8,250 nt of DNA, taken from Candidatus Methylomirabilota bacterium (GTDB lineage: Bacteria > Methylomirabilota > Methylomirabilia > Methylomirabilales > Methylomirabilaceae). The stretch spans positions 1-8,250 of the forward strand of contig JACQEV010000382.1 in assembly GCA_016200385.1 (NCBI GenBank). Reading direction: 5' to 3'. Position numbers and translations under genes: made by a program. Under the pieces are notes generated by a model, which was not told where the DNA came from, ran no database searches, and worked only from the letters and a program-made list of their open reading frames with translations. Of this stretch, positions 1 through 5,264 are shown piece by piece (positions within the stretch are counted from its first letter, which is position 1; the number at the start of each line of letters is the position of its first letter).

Positions 1-247
1 CATTGATGGCCTGAAAAAGCTCCGATCCCCGGTTCGCGCGAGGGTCCGAGAGTGCCAGAGCCGACTTCGCCTTGCCAAGATAGTCCCGCTGGCTCGAAGG
101 GGCATCAGGGCCCACCTCCGCCTCCAGCAGCTTCACATACTCCTCGAGCTGCCGCCAGGCCTTCTCCAAATCATCCTTTGTGCCCGTTTCCCCTCGCCAT
201 CTCCCGAAATAGATCCGATCGTGCAACTCGCGTATCTGGGGGTACAT
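1..247 (-). CDS. Hypothetical protein, C-terminus outside the window
   Basis: An open minus-strand frame of 82 codons runs from an ATG at 247-245 to base 1 with no stop, so the gene continues beyond the left edge. The translation begins MYPQIRELHDRIYFGRWRG and is rich in charged residues with a helical look (KDDLEKAWRQLEEYVKLLEAEVG follows). I do not recognise the family. The frame stays open upstream to an ATG at 307-305, preceded by an in-frame TAA at 310-308, and a GTG at 289-287 is also possible. The upstream part reads as low-quality coding, and no candidate start has a clear ribosome binding site, so the start is uncertain. It lies on the same strand as the XRE/cupin gene and downstream of it, separated by the inverted-repeat element. 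Co-transcription is possible but not shown. Confidence 0.55.
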   Translation of the reverse strand, partial: MYPQIRELHDRIYFGRWRGETGTKDDLEKAWRQLEEYVKLLEAEVGPDAPSSQRDYLGKAKSALALSDPRANRGSELFQAIN

Positions 248-340
248 GAGGCCATCATACGGTGATGCGGGTTGTTCTCTGCGCTTCACGCCTTGCGTCC
301 CACCCATTTACGGTTACGACACAACATGATGAAACAGCGC

Positions 341-446
341 CTAATGCCGTTCCAACTATTTACGCCGACACAGTGAGGCTTCGGCGAACGAGACGTATAT
401 GCTGCATACCTCTGTGTCAAGCCGCGGCAAGTTGGAACGGCACTAA
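341..446. repeat. CTAA target-site duplication bracketing the MITE-like element
   Basis: Direct CTAA copies at 341-344 and 443-446 touch the outer bases of the 13-bp terminal repeats. Removing the element and one copy would rejoin the regulator's end (GGG TTAG on the minus strand) to GCGC, with the stop codon unchanged. Confidence 0.6.
345..442. mobile_element. 98-bp MITE-like element with 13-bp perfect terminal inverted repeats
   Basis: TGCCGTTCCAACT at 345-357 is the exact reverse complement of AGTTGGAACGGCA at 430-442. The pair is flanked by identical CTAA tetranucleotides at 341-344 and 443-446, as expected for a target-site duplication. A nested inverted repeat lies inside (GACACAG 367-373 and CTGTGTC 412-418), so the whole element could fold into a long imperfect hairpin. 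It has no coding capacity. The right-hand CTAA contains the stop codon (TAG on the minus strand) of the XRE/cupin gene, so the insertion left that protein intact. Non-autonomous elements of this shape are moved in trans by a transposase with matching ends; none is in the window. It could alternatively be a structured RNA or a long-stem terminator, but the flanking duplication favours a mobile origin. Confidence 0.7.
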
Positions 447-1033
447 CCCTCGTTCGGACTCCTGCCCAGATGGATCGGTGGAGAACAGATCATGAGAAGC
501 TGAGCCTCTGTACCTCCTACGTTTTCCCAGTAGTGCCGAAGGTAGCTTTTGAAACGAAGGCTGTCTCCGCGCCTCAAGAGGTACGTCTCGTCCCTGATGG
601 TGAATTGCACCTTCCCCTTCATGCAGAGTTGAAGCTCCTCCCCATGATGGCGGAACTCCCGCTCTTTCATCCGTGCACCCTTGGGGATCGTGAGGAGGAT
701 GGCGCTGAAGGCTTCGTTGGGCAGCCCATCGGCCAACGACTGGAGGCTGATCCTGAGGTCGGGGACCAGGACGGTCCGCCGCTTCTCTTGTGGAAGGTGG
801 ACGACATCTCTCGCTTCCATATGCTCGTCCAGGAGCGATTGGAGGGTCGTTCCCAGGCCCTTCGTGATCTTGAGGACGGTCCCAAGGGTCGGCGAGATAA
901 GATTCTGCTCGATCTTCTGGATCGCGCTGGGGGAGACCCCGACCTTGTCGCTGAGCCGGCGCAGGGAGAGTCCCCGCTGCTGCCGAAGCTCCCGGATTTT
1001 CCTCCCCACATTGATGACAAGCTGTTCGACCAT
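443..1033 (-). CDS. XRE-family transcriptional regulator with C-terminal cupin domain
   Basis: This 196-residue protein is a probable DNA-binding regulator with a small-molecule-sensing cupin domain. Residues 10-66 form an HTH_3/XRE domain (GRKIRELRQQRGLSLRRLSD, then VGVSPSAIQKIEQNLISPTL), with the recognition-helix region and the SPTL turn typical of the family. Residues about 113-185 form a small cupin barrel (HHGEELQLCMKGKVQFTIRD, then LLRRGDSLRF and RHYWENVG). Length and domain order match the XRE/cupin regulators that control metabolic or membrane-stress genes; the ligand cannot be told. The start is the ATG at 1033-1031, which has AAGGAG about 7 bases upstream. A TTG seven codons earlier lies before this ribosome binding site and is less likely. 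The stop TAG sits inside the target duplication of the inserted element. The gene is divergent from the radical SAM gene and may regulate itself (see the motif shared with the copD promoter). Confidence 0.92.
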   Translation of the reverse strand: MVEQLVINVGRKIRELRQQRGLSLRRLSDKVGVSPSAIQKIEQNLISPTLGTVLKITKGLGTTLQSLLDEHMEARDVVHLPQEKRRTVLVPDLRISLQSLADGLPNEAFSAILLTIPKGARMKEREFRHHGEELQLCMKGKVQFTIRDETYLLRRGDSLRFKSYLRHYWENVGGTEAQLLMICSPPIHLGRSPNEG

Positions 1034-1050
1034 GCTGTTCTCCTTACGAT

Positions 1051-1081
1051 ACAAGATATACTTTATTATACAGATGTCAAG
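1051..1081 (-). promoter_or_regulatory. Promoter/operator region of the XRE/cupin gene
   Basis: On the minus strand, CTTGACA (1081-1075) is followed by TC, then TG and TATAAT (1070-1065), then AAAGTATATC. TATAAT with its upstream TG makes a credible -10, about 32 bases before the start codon. TTGACA is only 4 bases from that -10, too close to be its -35. It may instead pair with a weak TATCTT 16 bases downstream, or be part of an operator. The core ACA-NN-TGT is a small dyad. A very similar arrangement precedes the copD-like gene. Confidence 0.5.
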
Positions 1082-1128
1082 ATGGAACCCAAGAACAGAG
1101 ATAGGCGTACCAACGGCCTGAAGTCTCT

Positions 1129-1205
1129 GTCATTGCGAGCACCTAAAGGGTGCGTGGCAATCTAAAAGCAAGCAGGCGAGATTGCTTCGTTTCACTCGCA
1201 ATGAC
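1129..1205. repeat. Palindromic GTCATTGCGAG...CTCGCAATGAC interspersed repeat
   Basis: GTCATTGCGAG (1129-1139) and CTCGCAATGAC (1195-1205) form a perfect 11-bp inverted repeat. An inner pair GCAATCT (1157-1163) and AGATTGC (1179-1185) completes a long imperfect hairpin. The sequence closely resembles a dispersed bacterial palindromic repeat that I recall from many environmental genomes (CATTGCGAG ... GCAATCT ... AGATTGCTTCG ... CTCGCAATGAC). I see no target duplication. It lies between the divergent XRE/cupin and radical SAM genes and has no coding capacity. Confidence 0.75.
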
Positions 1206-1336
1206 GATTCCTCTCTCTGCTCTGAGGTGGAAACCGGGGCGCAGACGAGCCTCCTCATGCCGCTCGGTAAGTGGCCTTCATGCTCCCTCGGTCGCGCTTT
1301 TTCGCATGCTGTCCATTGCGAAGACGCCAACTCCTG

Positions 1337-1365
1337 TTGACAGCGGGATCGCGAACATCTATAGT
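1337..1365 (+). promoter_or_regulatory. Sigma70-type promoter of the radical SAM gene
   Basis: A perfect TTGACA -35 (1337-1342), a 17-base spacer and TATAGT (1360-1365, five of six consensus bases) make a near-ideal housekeeping promoter. Initiation would fall near 1372 and give a leader of roughly 88 bases before the ATG at 1460. No obvious repressor dyad overlaps it. Confidence 0.7.
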
Positions 1366-1459
1366 CGCCACCTGGAGATGCCTGACCGCATCAGGACCAA
1401 CGCTTCGAGATGGTAGATCCCCAATTGGTATGGAGCAGTGGATATATGGAGAGCCCGGA

Positions 1460-2560
1460 ATGAATTTGCAGGCAGAGCTCGTAGACAAGACCGCCTACCC
1501 CGGGTATGTCTATGCGAAGGCTCCACGAAACGTCTATTGGGAGATGACCATTGCCTGTGATTTAGCTTGTCAGCACTGTCGGGCGGATGCCATTCCCCAC
1601 CGGGACCCCTTGGAGCTCACCACCGAAGAGGGAAAAGCTCTGATGCGGGATGTCAAGGAGATGGGCAGCATGTTGATCCTCACGGGTGGGGATCCCATGA
1701 AGCGGCAGGATCTCTTCGAGCTCATCGCCTACGCGCGCGAGATAGGACTGCCCCGTGGAATTACCCCCAGCACCACACCCGCCTTGACCAGGGACGCCAT
1801 CCGCCAATTCGCAGAGCTGGGAGTGGCCACCATGGGAATCAGCTTGGAAGGACCCCGTCCAGAGGTTCACGACACCTTTCGGGGAGTACCCGGAACGTTT
1901 GCACGCTCGATGGAAGCCCTGCAATGGGCTGGAGAATTTCACATCCCCGTGCAGGTGAACACCACCGTGACTCGCCAAACGGTTCCCCACCTTCCCTCCC
2001 TGTATCGTCTCCTTCGAGAAGAGGCCTCCCCTGCCGTTCGCCGATGGAGTCTCTTTCTGCTTGTCCCGGTGGGTCGAGGAACCGGACTGGAACTTCCTTC
2101 CGCGAATGAGGTGGAGGAGCTGTTCGCCTGGGTCTACTCCATTTCCCAGGAGGCCCCCTTCAATGTGAGCACAGTGGAAGCGCCTCACTACCGAAGGTAC
2201 TGGATTCAGCGCAAGCTTCAGGAGGGAATGTCACTCGAGGAGATCCAGAAACTTGGGATGAAAATGGGTTTCGGGATCCGAGACGGGAACGGGGTGATCT
2301 TTGTGTCGCATAGAGGCGAGGTGTACCCGGCGGGCTTTCTCCCCTATCCGTTTCTCGGGAGCCTGAGAACGCAGCCTCTCTCCAGCATCTACCGGAACTC
2401 GCCCTTCTTGCTGGAGCTCCGCGACATGGATCGTTTGAAGGGGAAATGCGGGCGCTGTGAGTTCCGGTGGGTCTGTGGCGGATCCAGGGCCCGGGCTTAC
2501 GGGATCTCCGCAGATCCGATGGAATCTGATTCTTTCTGTGCCTACGAACCCCATCCGTAG
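1460..2560 (+). CDS. Radical SAM/SPASM protein, TIGR04053-like (NirJ/AhbD-type)
   Basis: This 366-residue protein is a radical S-adenosylmethionine enzyme. The cluster motif CxxxCxxC is C33, C37 and C40 (TIACDLACQHCRA), and the SAM-contacting GGDP is at 76-79. A mid-barrel strand ISLEGP at 127-132 and VNTTV at 166-170 also fit. The C-terminus is a SPASM-type auxiliary cluster region with C330-x2-C333-x5-C339 and C360 (GKCGRCEFRWVCGGSRARAY ... FCAYEP). From memory, the stretches LTGGDP, EAPHYRR, SHRGEVYPAGFLP and KGKCGRCEFR are hallmarks of the TIGR04053 group, related to the haem and haem d1 enzymes NirJ and AhbD and to peptide-modifying enzymes. Its exact substrate is unknown. The start ATG at 1460 has GGAGAG six bases upstream; ATG 1430 is a weaker in-frame alternative. 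No small precursor peptide gene is evident beside it. It converges with the copD-like gene. Confidence 0.9.
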   Translation: MNLQAELVDKTAYPGYVYAKAPRNVYWEMTIACDLACQHCRADAIPHRDPLELTTEEGKALMRDVKEMGSMLILTGGDPMKRQDLFELIAYAREIGLPRGITPSTTPALTRDAIRQFAELGVATMGISLEGPRPEVHDTFRGVPGTFARSMEALQWAGEFHIPVQVNTTVTRQTVPHLPSLYRLLREEASPAVRRWSLFLLVPVGRGTGLELPSANEVEELFAWVYSISQEAPFNVSTVEAPHYRRYWIQRKLQEGMSLEEIQKLGMKMGFGIRDGNGVIFVSHRGEVYPAGFLPYPFLGSLRTQPLSSIYRNSPFLLELRDMDRLKGKCGRCEFRWVCGGSRARAYGISADPMESDSFCAYEPHP

Positions 2561-2639
2561 CCTAGATACAGGGATGAAGATGGACACCGGACAGGCCATG
2601 CCACGGGTTCCCCCTGACTCGCGTTTCTCGACTCCCAGC
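2561..2639. other. Short convergent intergenic region, no terminator seen
   Basis: The 79 bases between the convergent radical SAM and CopD-like genes contain no strong hairpin with a T-tract on either strand. Termination here may be Rho-dependent, or it may occur inside the opposing gene. Confidence 0.4.
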
Positions 2640-3146
2640 TTACGGCCAGCCCCGCACCAGTATCACTCCCAGTCCGATCACGATCAACCCTAAGAGGATG
2701 TTCAGCCGCCCAAGCCACGAGGCCTGGCGCCTCAGTCGCCTTGCCCTGGGCGAGGTGGCGTCCTCCCGTCCTAAAACCGAAGCCCGTGGGCCGATGACGA
2801 AATCGTGCAGGGCGCTGATCAAGATGATCACGGCAACCAGTAAGAGTTTGATACCCAAGGCCCTTCCGAAGGGCCCCACAAAGATTCTCCCGGTCGCCAC
2901 ATCTGTCCAGCCAAAGCCTCGATAGCCCACGTGAAAGGTCCCGCTTACGAGGAGCAGGCTCAAGCACAACCACCCCACCCATCGAAACCGCATCCCGGTC
3001 GCACGAGTGACGGCGGCGGCATTGCCCAGGCATTCCGGCCGCCGCAGCACAGGCATCAGCACTAGGGTGAGGAACACCATTCCGCCGATCCATATCACGG
3101 CAGCCAGAATATGCAGCCAGACCAATACAAGGTACGCGGTGTGCAT
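2640..3146 (-). CDS. CopD-like integral membrane protein
   Basis: This 168-residue protein has four hydrophobic segments at about 5-31, 55-70, 97-116 and 147-165, so it is an inner-membrane protein. The N-terminal LHILAAVIWIGGMVFLTLVL with H12 and a WIGG turn is characteristic of the CopD-like family, where a membrane histidine is linked to copper or haem handling. Other candidate ligands are H72 and H114. A basic cytoplasmic loop (SPRARRLRRQASW, about 132-144) precedes the last helix. Full CopD proteins are larger and often sit beside copC; neither copC nor a copper ATPase is visible here, so a copper role is only family-level inference. The start ATG at 3146-3144 follows GGAGCGGGGAGGAC, an unusually close but strong purine tract. 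The upstream region shares a motif with the XRE/cupin promoter, so joint control is possible. Confidence 0.82.
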   Translation of the reverse strand: MHTAYLVLVWLHILAAVIWIGGMVFLTLVLMPVLRRPECLGNAAAVTRATGMRFRWVGWLCLSLLLVSGTFHVGYRGFGWTDVATGRIFVGPFGRALGIKLLLVAVIILISALHDFVIGPRASVLGREDATSPRARRLRRQASWLGRLNILLGLIVIGLGVILVRGWP

Positions 3147-3208
3147 GTCCTCCCCGCTCCATCTCCGCCATGTATCGAATTACAGGGCAAGTCTTACCCA
3201 CACCGGGG

Positions 3209-3238
3209 ATGATTTCCTTAGAGTATACACCTGTCAAG
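3209..3238 (-). promoter_or_regulatory. Promoter/operator region of the copD-like gene
   Basis: On the minus strand, CTTGACA (3238-3232), GG, TG and TATACT (3227-3222) reproduce the spacing and most bases of the XRE/cupin upstream region. TATACT could act as an extended -10 giving a leader of about 70 bases. TTGACA with a 17-base spacer would otherwise lead to a poor AATCAT. Experimental mapping would be needed to choose between them. Confidence 0.4.
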
Positions 3239-3409
3239 TTGAAAACTGCGGCACAAACTCACCTCGCTCTGTGCACTGCGCGACTGATTTCGATGCCCTC
3301 TTGGATGCATTTCTATACGGTTTCCGATGCAGTCGACCATGCACTTCGCCTCTTCCAGCAGCGCCGGGAGCCCCCTGTCCATGTGAATTCGCTCAACAGC
3401 CTTCCACAT
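3218..3409 (-). CDS. Doubtful small ORF (63 codons) upstream of the copD-like gene
   Basis: This minus-strand frame starts at the ATG 3409-3407 and ends at TAA 3220-3218. The first half reads plausibly as protein (MWKAVERIHMDRGLPALLEE, then AKCMVDCIGNRIEMHP), with two cysteines spaced C-x3-C. The second half is low quality and runs into the promoter-like region of the copD-like gene. AAGGA lies about 15 bases upstream, too far for a good ribosome binding site. I recognise no family. It may be a decayed gene remnant or chance. Confidence 0.25.
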   Translation of the reverse strand: MWKAVERIHMDRGLPALLEEAKCMVDCIGNRIEMHPRGHRNQSRSAQSEVSLCRSFQLDRCIL

Positions 3410-3428
3410 TTCTACACAAATTTTTTCC

Positions 3429-3458
3429 TTGACAGGGTTCCAGCAATTGGGGTAAAAG
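3429..3458 (+). promoter_or_regulatory. Promoter of the Rrf2-type regulator
   Basis: A perfect TTGACA (3429-3434) is followed after 18 bases by TAAAAG (3453-3458, four of six consensus bases). The start codon lies about 50 bases downstream of the -10. TGATCA at 3467-3472 is a short palindrome near the likely transcription start where an autoregulating Rrf2 protein could bind, but it does not match the IscR consensus as I know it. Confidence 0.45.
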
Positions 3459-3507
3459 GACCTAACTGATCAATAAGACCATTCCACTCTTTTGTGGGTT
3501 GCTACCG

Positions 3508-3942
3508 ATGAAGCTGAGCCGCGAGAGCGAGTATGGGATCCAGGGGTTGATCCACCTGGCTCAACAACCGGCCGGAACTGTGATGCAGCTTGCCGCAATC
3601 GCCGAGGCCCAGGGCCTCCCCCAGAGTTTCCTCGCCAAGATTTTCCAGAAATTCACCCAATACGGCTTGGTCCGGTCGTTCCGTGGCGCCACGCGAGGTT
3701 ACACCTTGGGCAGGCCTGCCGCCGACATTTCACTTAGGGAAGTGCTTGAGGCCATTGAAGGCCCCGGGCTATTCGAGCGCTGCATCTTCTGGAGTCATCG
3801 CTGCGCCGAGGACAATCCCTGTATCCTCCATGAGGGGTGGAAACAGATCAAGCCAAAGCTGACCGTGATGATGGAGGTGACCACTCTCCAGGACCTTGTG
3901 CGGCGGGCCGCAACGGCGCGAAGACACAAGCGTGGCCGCTAA
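3508..3942 (+). CDS. Rrf2-family transcriptional regulator, probable Fe-S binding
   Basis: This 144-residue protein has the full Rrf2 winged-helix signature: MKLSRESEYGIQGLIHLAQQ at the N-terminus, then VMQLAAIAEAQGLPQSFLAK and IFQKFTQYGLVRSFRGATRG with a YTLGRP wing. Cysteines C92, C99 and C105 (C-x6-C-x5-C) occupy the region that ligates a [2Fe-2S] or [4Fe-4S] cluster in IscR and NsrR (C-x5-C-x5-C in IscR), with one extra residue in the first spacing. This suggests sensing of cluster supply, oxygen or nitric oxide, though not proven for this subgroup. The C-terminus is strongly basic (RRAATARRHKRGR). The start ATG at 3508 begins the conserved MKLS; a TTG three codons earlier is unlikely. 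It precedes the HExxH/nxrA-like operon on the same strand with a 329-bp gap, so it is a candidate regulator of that operon. Confidence 0.92.
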   Translation: MKLSRESEYGIQGLIHLAQQPAGTVMQLAAIAEAQGLPQSFLAKIFQKFTQYGLVRSFRGATRGYTLGRPAADISLREVLEAIEGPGLFERCIFWSHRCAEDNPCILHEGWKQIKPKLTVMMEVTTLQDLVRRAATARRHKRGR

Positions 3943-3949
3943 TTTTTTT
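3929..3949 (+). terminator. Weak possible terminator at the end of the Rrf2 gene
   Basis: A short AGCG/CGCT stem (3929-3932 with 3937-3940, loop TGGC) overlaps the last codons and is followed by seven T residues at 3943-3949. The 4-bp stem is short for an intrinsic terminator, so the T-tract is the main support. Confidence 0.3.
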
Positions 3950-4271
3950 CCCGATTTAACGGAGTAAAATTGTCTCTTGACTCGTTTGACTGTGACATTT
4001 TTGAAATTCCTGGGGCGGCGGAGCCCCAACCCTCTGTTCTTTGGTTTTGAGAGGTTGCGGATCACGACTCCCCTTGGAGGACTTGATGTCCCATCATCGA
4101 GCCTTGCCTGGACCCCAAACCTGTTCCTCTTTCAGAGCGAGAAGCCCAGTAAAATTAATAGGTTGAGAAGGTTTTCGCCGGTGCCAACGGCTCCGGATCG
4201 TCCTGGCCCGGCTCTTGCGAGTCTTCATAGCCACTGTCGATAGCTCCCGAAGCCATGAGGTGCACCGAGCA
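3950..4271 (+). other. Leader region before the HExxH/nxrA-like operon, hairpins and a dyad
   Basis: I find no credible gene here. TGGGGC (4011-4016) and GCCCCA (4023-4028) make a 6-bp stem with a 6-base loop. Directly after it, AACCCTCT (4028-4035) pairs with AGAGGTT (4050-4056) with one bulge, so two tandem hairpins compete for A4028. A perfect TGATG-TCC-CATCA dyad lies at 4084-4096. TTGACT occurs at 3977-3982 and 3986-3991, but neither has a good -10. TAAAAT at 4150-4155 could be a -10 without a recognisable -35. The operon's promoter is therefore probably here but is not of the plain housekeeping type. Confidence 0.4.
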
Positions 4272-5237
4272 ATGAATATCCAATACGATCCGCTCCTGGC
4301 CGAGACGGTCGTCCTACAGGAGATCGCTCGGCGACAGGAGTTGGGAGACCCCGCTCTGTTCCGCGAGTACCATGTAGCGGCCGACCCCCTCTACCATCGC
4401 CGTCCCGACGCGCGCGATGCCGCCTTCCAACGGCTGCATGCGCAGTTCTTCACCACGCTCGGCTTTGCGGAGATCCTTCAAGCGGAACTCCGTAGATTCC
4501 CTAGTATCGAAGCACAGGCTTCGGAGGTTATTGTGGCCCTGGCTGCCGGATCGCACGAGGAAGGGGCCGATCTGTCGATCGAGAAGGCAAACGGCAACGG
4601 CCAGCCTGCCAAAAGGGTGGGCATCCGACTGACGCCGGATCGGTTCCTCGACCTTCCCAGCCTGCAGCGCTATCTCCACCACGAACTGCTTCATATTGTC
4701 GATCTGCTCGACCCGGAGTTTGGATATGAGGGCGAGATTCGATTGGCCGTCGTCTCGCCCGCAGATGAGAATATCATTCGAAACCGGTACCGGCTCCTTT
4801 GGTGTCTCTCCGTCGACGCGAGACTGGCATTCGCCGGCAGGGAGCCTTTGGCCGACAGAGAGACGCGCCGCAGAGAGTTCGACGCCCAGTACCGGAAGTT
4901 CGCGCCGGCCGTGAGGGCAGCGATCTTCGAGCGGCTTTGGCAGCCACTGCCCCTTTCTCATCGCCTCTTGCTCCAGATGGCGACAGGCAGCGAAGCGCTG
5001 CTCCGCCTGGCCGGCGATGCCGGCCAAACAAGATCCGAGAGCCCGCGCCGCGTGCCATTGCCCGGGTCACCGTGCCCCCTCTGTCGTTTTCCCAGCTACC
5101 ACTTCGTCGAGGATCACACCATCCTGGATAGCGCTCTCGTGACCGAGATTCGCCGGGACTTCCCTTCCTTCAGAGTGGACGACAGCTTATGCGAACGCTG
5201 CCTGGAGGTCTATACCCTTCGGGCCGGTCGTTGGTGA
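4272..5237 (+). CDS. Uncharacterised HExxH-motif protein with C-terminal zinc ribbon
   Basis: I do not recognise this 321-residue family. It has no signal peptide or membrane segment, so it is likely cytoplasmic. A metallopeptidase-like motif HHELLH (H137-E138-x2-H141) lies in a helix (YLHHELLHIVDLLDPEFGYE), with acidic residues D144, D147, E149 and E153 as possible third ligands. Near the C-terminus C268-x2-C271 and C307-x2-C310 (CPLC ... CERC) form a likely zinc ribbon. An earlier helical region (about 1-75) opens with YDPLLAETVVLQEIARRQEL. The ATG at 4272 is chosen because the protein-like sequence begins there; GAGG lies 11 bases upstream, a weak ribosome binding site. A TTG at 4215 would add 19 residues of poor quality. 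The stop is 27 bases before the nxrA-like ATG, so the two are probably co-transcribed. It could be a protease, or a metal- or Fe-S-related maturation or quality-control factor for the oxidoreductase. The link rests on position alone. Confidence 0.85.
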   Translation: MNIQYDPLLAETVVLQEIARRQELGDPALFREYHVAADPLYHRRPDARDAAFQRLHAQFFTTLGFAEILQAELRRFPSIEAQASEVIVALAAGSHEEGADLSIEKANGNGQPAKRVGIRLTPDRFLDLPSLQRYLHHELLHIVDLLDPEFGYEGEIRLAVVSPADENIIRNRYRLLWCLSVDARLAFAGREPLADRETRRREFDAQYRKFAPAVRAAIFERLWQPLPLSHRLLLQMATGSEALLRLAGDAGQTRSESPRRVPLPGSPCPLCRFPSYHFVEDHTILDSALVTEIRRDFPSFRVDDSLCERCLEVYTLRAGRW

Positions 5238-5250
5238 GAACCCTAGGGAG

Positions 5251-5257
5251 AAGGAGG
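5251..5257 (+). promoter_or_regulatory. Strong ribosome binding site of the nxrA-like gene
   Basis: AAGGAGG at 5251-5257 lies seven bases before the ATG at 5265. It matches the anti-Shine-Dalgarno sequence fully and fixes the start. It is much stronger than the site of the upstream gene, suggesting the oxidoreductase is made in excess over its neighbour. Confidence 0.85.
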
Positions 5258-5264
5258 CGTCAAC

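Noticed and set aside
345..442. The inverted repeat as a CRISPR unit or simple intrinsic terminator
   Set aside because: There is only one pair of inverted arms, no regularly spaced direct repeats and no T-tract. The perfect terminal repeats plus the CTAA duplication fit a mobile element better.
470..1165. Long plus-strand open frame of 231 codons opposite the XRE/cupin gene
   Set aside because: It is antisense to a gene with clear HTH and cupin motifs and a good ribosome binding site. Its translation has no recognisable domain.
1271..1459. Extended N-terminus of the radical SAM protein from an upstream ATG at 1271
   Set aside because: The extra residues (MAFMLPRSRFFACCPLRR...) do not belong to the family and would cover the TTGACA/TATAGT promoter. 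ATG 1460 has GGAGAG at the right distance.
2542..3237. 231-codon minus-strand frame overlapping the CopD-like gene
   Set aside because: It is another frame of the same strand through a gene with a clear membrane topology and family motif. Its translation lacks membrane segments or known motifs.
4083..4097. TTGAT...ATCAT as an FNR/Dnr box
   Set aside because: The symmetric part is TGATG-N3-CATCA, with odd spacing and without the TTGAT-N4-ATCAA arrangement. It is kept only as an unnamed dyad.
4215..4271. TTG start at 4215 for the HExxH protein
   Set aside because: It has a rare start codon, no ribosome binding site and 19 residues of poor coding quality. ATG 4272 is preferred.
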